This document shows, piece after piece, positions 1 to 6,534 of a DNA stretch of 12,101 bases. The stretch's first letter is position 1, and each line of letters opens with the position of its first letter. A program made the position numbers and the translations under genes. The stretch lies in the NCBI GenBank assembly GCA_005884985.1, contig VAYK01000203.1, positions 1 through 12,101 on the forward strand. Direction: 5' to 3'. Origin of the DNA: Actinomycetota bacterium (lineage in GTDB: Bacteria > Actinomycetota > Thermoleophilia > Solirubrobacterales > 70-9). The notes beneath the pieces are model-generated. The model ran no database searches. It was not told the DNA's origin and saw only the letters and a list, made by a program, of their open reading frames with translations.

Positions 1-1
1 T

Positions 2-946
2 CCTCCTCCTCCTCCGCCGCCGCGCATGGGCGGAGGTCCTCTGGGCCCGCCGCCGCTGCCCGGAAGCTACGGGGCCGCGTCACCCGTCCCTCCCATGGCC
101 GCGCCGCCGCTCGCGCCCAAGAAGGGACGCTCCCCCGTCTTCTGGATAGGCCTCGGCTGCTGCGGTTGCCTCGCGCTCGTCCTCGTTTTCGTCGGCCTCG
201 TCGGCGGGTTCGCGGTCTTCGCCACTCGCGGCGCGGTCGAGGCGGTGCGGGCGCAGCTCACCGAGATCAAGGCCGGCAACATGGATGCGGCCTACAAGCG
301 CATGAGCAATGCGTATCGGCAGTCGCACACCGAGACGGACTTCGGGGCGTTCGTCGCGCGCCACCCGGGCCTGAAGGAGAACAGCGATTCCACCTTCACC
401 ACGCGGAACGTCCAGAACGACAAGGCCCAACTCGCGGGCTACCTCATGGCCGCCTCCGGGGCCAAGGAGACCGTCCGCTACGAGCTCGTGAAGGATGGTG
501 ACTGGAAGATCGACGACATCAAGTTCGAGGGCGAGTCGGCCGCGACCGCGCAGGCGGGCGGCGGGGGCGGGGGCCCGGGAGAGGCCCTCCAGATCGAGAC
601 CCTCTTCGTCCACAAGGAGCCGGCGGGCAGCGGTACGCGCGTCGACATGAAGGTGCGCGTCACCGGGTTCTCGGTCAAGCCCGAAGGTGACGCGTACCGG
701 ATGGACCTGGCCGAGGACCTCGAGACCATCGGGCCCGACGGGCAGCGTCTGCCGGCCCTCAGCCGCATGGGCCTGGAAACGCTGCACGACCGGACGCCCC
801 AGGCCACGGGCGCGGCCGCCGAGTTCGCGAACACGCTCACCTTCACCAACAGTCCCGCCCCCGGCTCCTACGCCGCCCGCCTCACCATCCGCGATCACGT
901 GGGGCAGAACCTCAAGGCGCACGAGGTCCGCTTCGACCTGCCCTGA
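2..946 (+). CDS. Membrane-anchored protein with proline-rich N terminus and DUF4864/NTF2-like domain, 5'-truncated
   Basis: Function unknown. The frame is open to the left edge. Before the first ATG (position 26) it reads seven prolines and an arginine in frame, so the true start probably lies outside the window. Counting from that ATG, residues 1-35 are rich in Pro, Gly and Ala. One hydrophobic segment follows at about 38-67, with Cys45, Cys46 and Cys48 at its outer end and basic residues (PKKGR) just before it, consistent with a cytoplasmic N terminus. Residues about 70-168 look like a small DUF4864/DUF4878-type (NTF2-like) domain ending in KDGDWKIDDIKF. A glycine run at about 177-184 links to a second, beta-rich domain at about 186-306. 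Proteins of this build often carry an N-terminal zinc ribbon before the proline run, which cannot be checked here. The TGA stop is followed 41 bases later by the DUF971 gene. The coding call is firm; the domain names come from sequence resemblance only. Confidence 0.8.
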   Translation, partial: PPPPPPPRMGGGPLGPPPLPGSYGAASPVPPMAAPPLAPKKGRSPVFWIGLGCCGCLALVLVFVGLVGGFAVFATRGAVEAVRAQLTEIKAGNMDAAYKRMSNAYRQSHTETDFGAFVARHPGLKENSDSTFTTRNVQNDKAQLAGYLMAASGAKETVRYELVKDGDWKIDDIKFEGESAATAQAGGGGGGPGEALQIETLFVHKEPAGSGTRVDMKVRVTGFSVKPEGDAYRMDLAEDLETIGPDGQRLPALSRMGLETLHDRTPQATGAAAEFANTLTFTNSPAPGSYAARLTIRDHVGQNLKAHEVRFDLP

Positions 947-972
947 CCCCGGCGGCGCCCCCCTCCCCCGCC

Positions 973-981
973 TGATACGAT
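973..981 (+). promoter_or_regulatory. Extended -10 element just upstream of the DUF971 gene
   Basis: TGA-TACGAT matches an extended -10 (TGn plus a TATAAT-like hexamer, 4 of 6). It ends 6 bases before the GTG start at 988, so transcription would begin at or within a base or so of the start codon. There is no recognisable -35 and no Shine-Dalgarno sequence in the 41-base gap. The gene may therefore be read from a leaderless mRNA. This is inferred from position and sequence only. Confidence 0.35.
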
Positions 982-987
982 CGCTAC

Positions 988-1314
988 GTGCCGGCCTGGA
1001 CTCCCCACCCCGAACCCACGGAAGTACGCCACGAGAAGAGCGCGCGCCGCGTCGTCGTCTCCTGGGATGACGGTCACGCCTCGACCTATCCACTCGACTA
1101 CCTGCGGAGCTGGTGCCCATGCGCGGGATGCCAGGGCCACGACCCGGTGGCGAAGTACCTCGACCTCCACGGGCAGGAGCTCACCCATCTCGAAGGCGTC
1201 GGCAACTATGCGCTCGGGCTGACGTGGCAGGACGGGCACAACACGGGGATATACAGCTTCCGGCTGCTGCGCGGGCTGTGCCCCTGTGACGACTGCGGGG
1301 GCGAGAAGAGATAG
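988..1314 (+). CDS. DUF971 protein (gamma-butyrobetaine hydroxylase N-terminal-like domain)
   Basis: This small protein of 108 residues consists almost wholly of a DUF971/GBBH-like N-terminal domain, the zinc-binding fold found before the catalytic domain in eukaryotic carnitine-synthesis hydroxylases. In bacteria it occurs alone and its job is unknown; family members often lie near Mrp/ApbC iron-sulfur carrier genes, but none is seen here. Typical features are VSWDDGH at 25-30, YPLDYLRSWCPCAGC at 34-48 and LTWQDGHNTGIYSFRLLR at 78-95. Cys43, Cys45, Cys48 and His84 match the spacing of the Cys3-His zinc site of the human enzyme. A second Cys-x-Cys-x-x-Cys (98, 100, 103) near the C terminus is extra. 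The GTG start is chosen because the family begins close to there and no ATG lies upstream in the short gap. No Shine-Dalgarno is visible. It converges with a - strand gene 8 bases after its stop. Confidence 0.9.
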   Translation: MPAWTPHPEPTEVRHEKSARRVVVSWDDGHASTYPLDYLRSWCPCAGCQGHDPVAKYLDLHGQELTHLEGVGNYALGLTWQDGHNTGIYSFRLLRGLCPCDDCGGEKR

Positions 1315-1325
1315 GCCCGCGCCTA
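1312..1325. repeat. Inverted repeat joining two convergent stop codons
   Basis: TAGGC-CCGC-GCCTA is a perfect 5-base inverted repeat whose outer three bases are the TAG stop codons of the two converging genes, one on each strand. The stem is short and has no T tract on either side, so it is at best a weak bidirectional stop signal and may be a by-product of two TAG stops in GC-rich DNA. Confidence 0.4.
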
Positions 1326-2071
1326 GGGCGCCGCGGCCAGACGGAACCGGCGATCGTCCCGCGCCGTCGCCACCGCGTTTGCGTATTCCGTGGAAGACAG
1401 GTACTCGCGCAGGGGGGGACTCAGCGCCGCCACCATGTCGCCCGGAGACCAGGTCACGGGCTCACCCGTAGAGGCGTCCAGGACGCGTCCGGCCTGGAGG
1501 GCGGCGGAGGCCTCCGCCACCGGCACCCCCGCCAGGTCGCGGCCGAGGGCCTCGAACCGGCCCTGCTCCGCCGCGGAGAGGAACGCGAACGGTGGCGCGT
1601 AGAACTTCGCGTTGTGGTAGTACGCGGGCACGTTCACGAGCGCGTCCTTGCCCCACTGGGCCGCCCAGCCCAGGACGCGCGTGTAGAGCTGGCGGCCCAG
1701 GCCGAGGCCGGGATACGTCTGTCCGGGCAGCCGCGGCCGCTCGCGCGTGAAGACGGCGCGCGGATCCTGGAGGGCGAGCCATCCTCGGCCATGCGCAGGT
1801 CGATCAGGCTCTCGCCGGAGCCGGCCGGGCTCACGAGCAGCCGATGCTCGCTCCCCTCGGCCTCTATGCGCACGCCCAGGTCGACGTAACCGCGCGCCCT
1901 GAGCGCCTCCGTCACCCCCGCCTGGTCCAGCTCCACGCACAAGGCGGTCAAGCCGAGCCGGCCCAGGTAACGAGCGGGCACGCCGCCGTCGACCGGGGCC
2001 AGGTCCGAGGCCTCGAGGGCGATCGCCGCGTCTGCCCGTTCCACGGGCGCCGGCGGACGCGCGCGCTTCAC
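1323..2071 (-). pseudogene. Conserved hypothetical protein, broken by a frameshift near 1781
   Basis: Two overlapping frames on this strand join into one plausible protein of about 249 residues. The N-terminal part starts at GTG 2071, overlaps the CDF gene by 4 bases (GTGA) and stays protein-like to LIDLRMAED (about 1781). It then turns into Ser/Arg-rich nonsense. The C-terminal part becomes protein-like at WLALQDP (from 1781) in the other frame and runs through FTRERPRLPGQTYPGLGLGRQLY to the TAG at 1323. The shift equals loss of one base, or any indel of that phase. WLxLQxPR followed by RPxLPGQxxPGLG reads like a conserved motif of an uncharacterised bacterial family that I recall but cannot name. 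Function is unknown. The join has few residues between the two motifs, so more than one base may be missing. It could be a true pseudogene or an assembly error; both halves keep intact codon quality, which favours an error or a recent event. Confidence 0.7.
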
Positions 2072-2961
2072 CGGCGGCGCTCCGCCGGCTCCAGGTGCAC
2101 GACCACGTCGACGATCTCCGGATGGTTCGACATGACCGCTTCCTCGATGCGGTCGGCGACGTCGTGGGCCGCGCGCAGGCTCATCTTGCCGTCCACGTGC
2201 ACGATCATGTCGACGTAGACGGCGCCCGGGCCGCCGCGCGTCCGGATCTCACGGCAGTGCTGGACTCCGGGCACGTCCATGACGACCCTGGAGAGCGTCT
2301 CGCCGGGGATCATGGCGCGGTCGGTCAGGGTGTGGAAGGAGCCCACCATGATGCGCGCGGCCAGGATCGCGATGAAGGCGGCGATGCCGATGGCCACCAC
2401 GCTGTCCATCCAGGGCACGCCCGCCTTGGCCCCGGCGAAGGACGCGATGACACCGAGCGTCACGTAGATGTCCGACCGCGTGTGCGCGGCGTCGGCGATG
2501 AGGTACGCGCTGGCGAGCTTGCGTCCCTGGCGCGCCTCGTAGGCGGCGACGAAGAGGTTGACGGCCAGGGTCACGCCCATCACCACCCAGTTGATGACGC
2601 CGATCTCGGGCAGGCGCGACCGGCCGGCGGCGCTGAGCGACTGCTCGAAGACGTTGTAGGCGAGGCCGAGAAGCGCGAAGCCGATGAGGAGCGTGGCCGC
2701 GGTCTCGAACTTGCGGTGCCCGTAGGGGTGGCCCTCGTCCGGCGGCGCGTAGGCGAAGGTGGTGACCACGAGGCCGATGACGTTGTTGGAGCCGTCCATC
2801 AGGCTGTGGTACCCGTCGGCGACCATGGACAGGCTGCCCGTGAGCTTGCCCACGACGATCTTGCTCCCGCTGACCACGACGTTCAGGAGAAGCGTGATCC
2901 AGAGGACGCGCCGCACCCCGGCCTTGGCGACGTCCGCGCGCACGGCGGTGACGGTGGCCAT
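2068..2961 (-). CDS. Cation diffusion facilitator (zinc-type CDF exporter)
   Basis: A 297-residue inner-membrane transporter of the CDF family, expected to export a divalent metal from the cytoplasm in exchange for protons. Six membrane segments fit residues about 20-30, 40-65, 88-108, 122-142, 152-178 and 186-207. The metal site is readable: His52 and Asp56 (HSLMD) in segment 2, and His160 and Asp164 (HTRSD) in segment 5. An HxxxD pair in both helices is usual for zinc-selecting members, whereas manganese members have DxxxD. Residues about 208-293 are the cytoplasmic ferredoxin-like dimer domain, with histidines at 210, 235, 255 and 290 that could bind more metal. The open frame continues far upstream, but the ATG at 2961 gives the family's usual length and N terminus. 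That ATG overlaps the stop of the preceding gene (TGATG), and the next gene starts inside this stop, so all three are probably translated from one mRNA. Metal choice is inferred. Confidence 0.93.
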   Translation of the reverse strand: MATVTAVRADVAKAGVRRVLWITLLLNVVVSGSKIVVGKLTGSLSMVADGYHSLMDGSNNVIGLVVTTFAYAPPDEGHPYGHRKFETAATLLIGFALLGLAYNVFEQSLSAAGRSRLPEIGVINWVVMGVTLAVNLFVAAYEARQGRKLASAYLIADAAHTRSDIYVTLGVIASFAGAKAGVPWMDSVVAIGIAAFIAILAARIMVGSFHTLTDRAMIPGETLSRVVMDVPGVQHCREIRTRGGPGAVYVDMIVHVDGKMSLRAAHDVADRIEEAVMSNHPEIVDVVVHLEPAERRR

Positions 2962-4607
2962 CACTTCATCCGCGCGCCCTTCTCCTCGGTGGCGAAGATC
3001 CAGCCCACGACCTTGCCGGGCTGGATCTTCTCCTCCGCGCCCCAGAACTGGCGGTCGCGGAGGAACCGGGAGGAGGTGTCGCGCTCGGAGATGGAGTCCA
3101 TCTCTTCGCGAATGCGGGTGAAGCGGTCGCGCCAGCGCGCCATGTTCGCCTCGCGCAGGTCCACCCAGCCCGCGCCCGCCCACGCTTCCAGGCGCTCCGC
3201 CGTCACCTCGAACGTCTCGTCGTCGCGGGTGGTGGGGGGGATCTTGCACTCCGGCCCGCGCAGGACGCGCCCGTCGGGCATGAGGATGGGAATGCCGATG
3301 GAGATGATGTCGCGCCGGCAGGCGGCGTCGGTGGTCACGCGGGCGGCGGCCCGGAGCGACATCTCGAAGGGCGCGCTGTCCCGCACGCGGTCCATCGACC
3401 CGTACTCGCGCCGCAGAAGGTGCGCCTCGAAGAGGAGCTTGCTCAGGCGCGGGGGGCCCAGGTTCTCGAAGGCCACGCTGGACACGCCCTTCTCGTTCTC
3501 GAGCGCGCGCAGCTTCTCGAGCGCCCAGTGGCGCATGAGCCCCGCGCGGTAGGTCGGCCCCATGACCGCGTTGTCAAGGGCGTTGATGACGTCGTGGCCC
3601 GTGTTGCCGCCGAGGACGAACTCCATCTGCTCGCCGGTCGTGATCGCGCTGAACTCCTCGAGCGAGAAGATGCCGTTCTCGCCGGTGTCGATGAACACGC
3701 TCTTGAGCGTCTCGCCGGTGGGGGTGCCTGCGGCGGCGTCGTGCGGCCGGAAGACGGAGCCGGGGGCGGCGGGCTGGGCCCGCTCGGGATCGATGTCGTA
3801 GAGCGGGACGGGGCGGCCGCCGCGCAGGACCTCGCCGTACCCGATGCGCTTCCAGGCGATGGCGGCCGCGGGCTTGATCTCCTTCGTGATGGGGCCGCCG
3901 GGCGTGCGCGCCATCAGGAAGAGCAGCAGGGTGTGGGCTCCGGCCAGCGCGCTCTTGGAGAGCAGGACGCGCGAGGGCTTCTCCTCGGAATGGGTGTACG
4001 GGATGTTCAGGCCCATCCCGCCCGTGCCCGAGGTGCCGATCTTCACGTAGGCGCGCGTGCCCGCCTTGACCATCGCCTGGTACAGCACCTGCACGTGGCG
4101 GATGAGCTGCGGCACGTAGTCGGCGACGAGCAGGGTCTCCAGGCTCTCGCGCAGATCGCCCCCGTCCTTGAGGACCTGGTAGGCGTTGCGGCTCGTCTTG
4201 TAGATGTCCTGGTAGGCGATGCCGGTCGCGGTGTTGATGGCGTCCACGATGACGTCCGGCCGCCGCTCCGTGATGAGCTGGTAGAGGTAGTACTGGGCAG
4301 CCGCGGCGTCGGAGAGCGGCTCGATGAGGCTCTCGATCAAGCGCGTGCGCAGGGCGCGGTCGCTGAACAGCTCGCGCCGCGGCCGGTCCTTGACGTCGGT
4401 GAACGCGAAGACGTCGCCCCATGCCGTTTGCAGAGCGGTTCCTTGCGCCTCGCTCTGCAAGCTTTCCGTTGCTTCCTCCGCTTCGTGACGGTGGAGAGAC
4501 AGGAGGGTCATCTCCCTCGGCTTCTCCTGCATCAGACGGCGCGCGACGGCCTGCCCCACCAGGCCGTAACCGCCCAGGATCAGGACGCTCTTGCCGCGGA
4601 TGTCCAT
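2961..4607 (-). CDS. Large Rossmann-fold (short-chain dehydrogenase/saccharopine dehydrogenase-like) protein of unknown substrate
   Basis: 548 residues. The N terminus is a dinucleotide-binding Rossmann fold: SVLILGGYGLVGQAVARRL at 7-25 holds the GxxGxxG loop (12-18), and DVIVDAINTATGIAYQD at 118-134 is the expected strand and loop by the cofactor. KIGTSGTGGMGLNIPY at 189-204 sits where SDR enzymes carry their catalytic Ser and Tyr, but the Tyr204 to Lys210 gap is six rather than the usual four, so the SDR Tyr-x-x-x-Lys motif is not intact. The remaining 330 or so residues match no domain I can name; no membrane helix is evident. It belongs to a group usually labelled only as NAD(P)-binding or short-chain dehydrogenase protein. 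It shares a 1-base overlap (TGATG) with the CDF gene, so co-expression is likely but a shared function is not shown. The ATG at 4607 is 19 residues before the end of the glycine loop, as expected. Confidence 0.85.
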   Translation of the reverse strand: MDIRGKSVLILGGYGLVGQAVARRLMQEKPREMTLLSLHRHEAEEATESLQSEAQGTALQTAWGDVFAFTDVKDRPRRELFSDRALRTRLIESLIEPLSDAAAAQYYLYQLITERRPDVIVDAINTATGIAYQDIYKTSRNAYQVLKDGGDLRESLETLLVADYVPQLIRHVQVLYQAMVKAGTRAYVKIGTSGTGGMGLNIPYTHSEEKPSRVLLSKSALAGAHTLLLFLMARTPGGPITKEIKPAAAIAWKRIGYGEVLRGGRPVPLYDIDPERAQPAAPGSVFRPHDAAAGTPTGETLKSVFIDTGENGIFSLEEFSAITTGEQMEFVLGGNTGHDVINALDNAVMGPTYRAGLMRHWALEKLRALENEKGVSSVAFENLGPPRLSKLLFEAHLLRREYGSMDRVRDSAPFEMSLRAAARVTTDAACRRDIISIGIPILMPDGRVLRGPECKIPPTTRDDETFEVTAERLEAWAGAGWVDLREANMARWRDRFTRIREEMDSISERDTSSRFLRDRQFWGAEEKIQPGKVVGWIFATEEKGARMK

Positions 4608-4877
4608 GGCTCAGGAAGTATAGGCCGCGAAGAGAAGACTGACGCCACGATTCAGGGGCGCCAACATCGTGCGCCTACAGGCGATGGATGTGGTCGACCT
4701 GAGCGGGGCCTGTGTCGCTGCATTCACCCGCAGGTTGCGCGACACCGGAGCGAGCGCGCGCACTGCTTTACGTGGGGTGAACAAGTTCCAGCGCGCGCGC
4801 GCGTCCCCGCGGAAGGCGACCACACCATCGCATGGTGGGCGCACGCCGTTGGCGCTTGGTGCGGCCGCGGCCGCGGG
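4608..4877. other. 270-base intergenic spacer, no gene found
   Basis: This separates the glycosyltransferase stop from the dehydrogenase-like start, both on the - strand. Open frames here are short and lack a ribosome site or recognisable protein. It holds a perfect inverted repeat CACCAT-CGC-ATGGTG (4823-4837) about 40 bases beyond the glycosyltransferase stop, without a T tract, so not a clear terminator. There is also a 13-base alternating GC run (4791-4803), the palindrome-rich stretch GCGGCCGCGGCCGC (4861-4874) and a -10-like element at its left end. Confidence 0.6.
4617..4622 (-). promoter_or_regulatory. Candidate -10 element directly before the dehydrogenase-like gene
   Basis: On the - strand TATACT (5 of 6 to TATAAT) ends 9 bases before the ATG at 4607. 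No matching -35 stands 16-18 bases upstream and no Shine-Dalgarno is present. If used, transcription would begin only a few bases before the start codon, giving an almost leaderless mRNA, as suggested for the DUF971 gene. Confidence 0.35.
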
Positions 4878-6365
4878 CTACGCTTCCTGCTCCCGGACGA
4901 GGTCCACCTTCCCGATGCCCTGGAAGAGGCTCAAGAACGCGGCGTACAGGAATCCGAACTGGAAGAGCAGGATGAAGGGCAGGGTGCCGAAGATCTCGTT
5001 GCTGGCCGCGTAGTACGCCATCACGGTGAAGTAGGCCCCGAGCAGGAGCTCGACGAAGGGCACGAAGTTGAGGCTGCCGCGGTACCGCTTGAGCCTCCAG
5101 TCGTCGCCCGCGGCCTCGACGCGGTACTTGGGCGTGCGCGTGAACTCGGAGTCCATTCCGAGCAGCGCCTCGATCACCGCCTTCGCGTTGTTCACGCTGA
5201 GGCCGATGCCCACCGAGAGCACCGCGGGCAGGTACTTGAGGCGGGAGGGCCACGCCTCCCCGAAGATCTCGCGCTGGCTCATCAGGTAGAACGAGCACAC
5301 GCTCATGGTCGCGCCGATGAACAGGGGGACGTCCACGATCAGCATCTCGTACCAGCCCATGTTGTAGCGGATGACCATGGCCGGGAACATCAGGATCGAG
5401 AGCACGATCATGAGCGGGTAGGCGAAGTTCGCGGTCAGGTGGAACGTCGACTCCACCTTGATGGAGAGGGGCAGGTCCGAGGCCAGGATCTTCGGAAGGA
5501 GCTTCTTGCAGGTCTGGACCGAGCCCTTGGCCCAGCGATGCTGCTGGCTCTTGAACGCGTTCATCTCCACCGGGATCTCCGCGGGCGAGACCACGTCCTG
5601 CAGGAACACGAACCGCCAGCCCCTCATCTGCGCGCGATACGAGAGGTCCAGGTCCTCGGTCAGGGTGTCGTGCTGCCAGCCGCCCGCGTCCCTGATCGCG
5701 TCGCGCCGCCAGACGCCGCCCGTGCCGTTGAAGTTGAAGAACCGTCCCGATCGATTGCGCCCGCCGTGCTCGAGGATGAAATGCCCGTCGAGCAGCACGG
5801 ACTGGACCTGGGTCAGCAGCGAGTAGTCGCGGTTGATGTGGCCCCAGCGCACCTGGACCATCCCGACGCCCGGATCGTCGAAGTGGCCGAGCGTCTTCTC
5901 GAGGATCTCCGGAGGCGCGACGAAGTCGGCGTCGAAGATGAGGATGAACTCGCCCCCGGCCTGTTGCAGGCCGAAGTCCAGCGCGCCCGCCTTGTAGCCG
6001 TGGCGGTCTTCGCGGTGGATGTAGTGGATGTCGAAGCCTTCCTCGCGATAGCGGTCGACGGCGGCCTTCGCGATCTCCTGCGTCTCGTCCACGGAATCGT
6101 CCAGGACCTGGATCTCGAGGAGCTCCTTCGGGTACCGGATGCGGCACACGGAGTCGACGAGGCGGTCCACCACGTACATCTCGTTGTAGAGCGGAAGCTG
6201 CACGGTGACGCGCGGCAGACGGGCCGGTGGGGGGAGCGGCCGCGCGCGCCGGTCGCGGTGCCTGAAATACAGGAACACCATGATGTAGCGATGGAAGCCG
6301 AACACGGCGAGGACGACCAGCGTCAGGAAGTAGAATCCAAGGATCGCGAATTCAAGAGGGCTCAT
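4878..6365 (-). CDS. Membrane-bound family 2 glycosyltransferase (CESA/CslA-like)
   Basis: 495 residues, inner membrane. Residues about 7-32 form an N-terminal membrane helix, followed by a basic linker. The GT-A catalytic domain spans about 50-290: VTVQLPLYNE at 53-62, DDS at 89-91, the metal-binding DAD at 145-147, TED at 236-238 (catalytic base) and QQHRW at 274-278. This full D, DxD, TED, QxxRW set marks processive enzymes that polymerise a polysaccharide from a nucleotide sugar while passing it through the membrane. About five membrane helices follow between 310 and 485. The layout is closest to CslA-like mannan or glucomannan synthases and to bacterial proteins labelled cellulose-synthase-like. 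There is no PilZ domain in the length available and no BcsB, BcsC or other polymer gene beside it, so the product cannot be stated. It is transcribed away from larB. The ATG at 6365 has GAGGAGGA 15 bases upstream, longer than ideal, but no better start lies between. Confidence 0.92.
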   Translation of the reverse strand: MSPLEFAILGFYFLTLVVLAVFGFHRYIMVFLYFRHRDRRARPLPPPARLPRVTVQLPLYNEMYVVDRLVDSVCRIRYPKELLEIQVLDDSVDETQEIAKAAVDRYREEGFDIHYIHREDRHGYKAGALDFGLQQAGGEFILIFDADFVAPPEILEKTLGHFDDPGVGMVQVRWGHINRDYSLLTQVQSVLLDGHFILEHGGRNRSGRFFNFNGTGGVWRRDAIRDAGGWQHDTLTEDLDLSYRAQMRGWRFVFLQDVVSPAEIPVEMNAFKSQQHRWAKGSVQTCKKLLPKILASDLPLSIKVESTFHLTANFAYPLMIVLSILMFPAMVIRYNMGWYEMLIVDVPLFIGATMSVCSFYLMSQREIFGEAWPSRLKYLPAVLSVGIGLSVNNAKAVIEALLGMDSEFTRTPKYRVEAAGDDWRLKRYRGSLNFVPFVELLLGAYFTVMAYYAASNEIFGTLPFILLFQFGFLYAAFLSLFQGIGKVDLVREQEA

Positions 6366-6380
6366 GATTTGCGGATTCGA

Positions 6381-6388
6381 TCCTCCTC
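6381..6388 (-). promoter_or_regulatory. Strong Shine-Dalgarno-like sequence with long spacing before the glycosyltransferase
   Basis: GAGGAGGA on the - strand is 15 bases from the ATG at 6365, against the usual 5-9. It is nevertheless the only such sequence before a gene of this block and supports that start. It lies within a 169-base divergent spacer. Confidence 0.5.
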
Positions 6389-6427
6389 GACGTCCACGTT
6401 CGGGGGTGCGCGGCCAGGATCAGCCGC

Positions 6428-6444
6428 CTCACCGTATCGGTGAG
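6428..6444. promoter_or_regulatory. Perfect dyad, candidate operator between glycosyltransferase and larB
   Basis: CTCACCG-TAT-CGGTGAG is a perfect 7-base inverted repeat around a 3-base centre. It ends one base before the candidate larB -35 element and lies 63 bases upstream of the glycosyltransferase start. The size and position suit a dimeric repressor or activator acting on one or both divergent genes. No regulator gene is adjacent. As RNA it would be a small hairpin, but on the larB side it lies upstream of the predicted transcript. Confidence 0.4.
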
Positions 6445-6445
6445 T

Positions 6446-6474
6446 TTGTGCCGCTCTGGCACTGATCCTATAGT
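6446..6474 (+). promoter_or_regulatory. Candidate sigma-70 promoter of larB
   Basis: TTGTGC (6446-6451, 3 of 6) and TATAGT (6469-6474, 5 of 6) are 17 bases apart, the optimal spacing. Transcription would start near 6481, leaving a leader of about 54 bases before the GTG at 6535. The dyad at 6428-6444 abuts its upstream edge. Confidence 0.5.
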
Positions 6475-6534
6475 CGTAGTATCTGTTCAAGCCGCCGAAC
6501 TCGTCAACCGTCCGCAAGACTTTTGGTTGCGACC

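Noticed and set aside
2..25. CCT/CCG triplet run at the left edge as a microsatellite
   Set aside because: It is in frame with the following gene and encodes a proline run that continues the proline-rich N terminus, so it is coding.
2095..3552. A 485-codon + strand open frame opposite the CDF gene
   Set aside because: The His/Asp/Val/Gly-rich translation mirrors the CDF codons; the - strand protein has the full metal-site motifs.
4791..4803. Alternating GC run as a Z-DNA or repeat element
   Set aside because: Thirteen bases of GC alternation are expected by chance in DNA this GC-rich, and nothing around it suggests a function.
4611..4844. A 77-codon - strand open frame in the 270-base spacer
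   Set aside because: There is no ribosome site, homology or convincing codon bias, and it ends just before the next gene's start. It may be noise.
3420..6443. An open frame of about 1000 codons on the + strand opposite the glycosyltransferase and dehydrogenase-like genes
   Set aside because: It is antisense to two genes with clear motifs and is rich in Arg, Val, His, Asp and Glu as expected from the complement of GC-rich codons. It has no recognisable domain and no ribosome site.
6456..6473. TGGCACTGATCCTATAG as a sigma-54 promoter
   Set aside because: The TGGCAC half is present, but the second half lacks the GC of TTGCA at the required spacing; the sigma-70 reading of the same region is better.
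6523..6534. TTG at 6523 as the larB start
   Set aside because: It adds four residues before the family-typical MNPSEL start and has no better ribosome site than the GTG at 6535.
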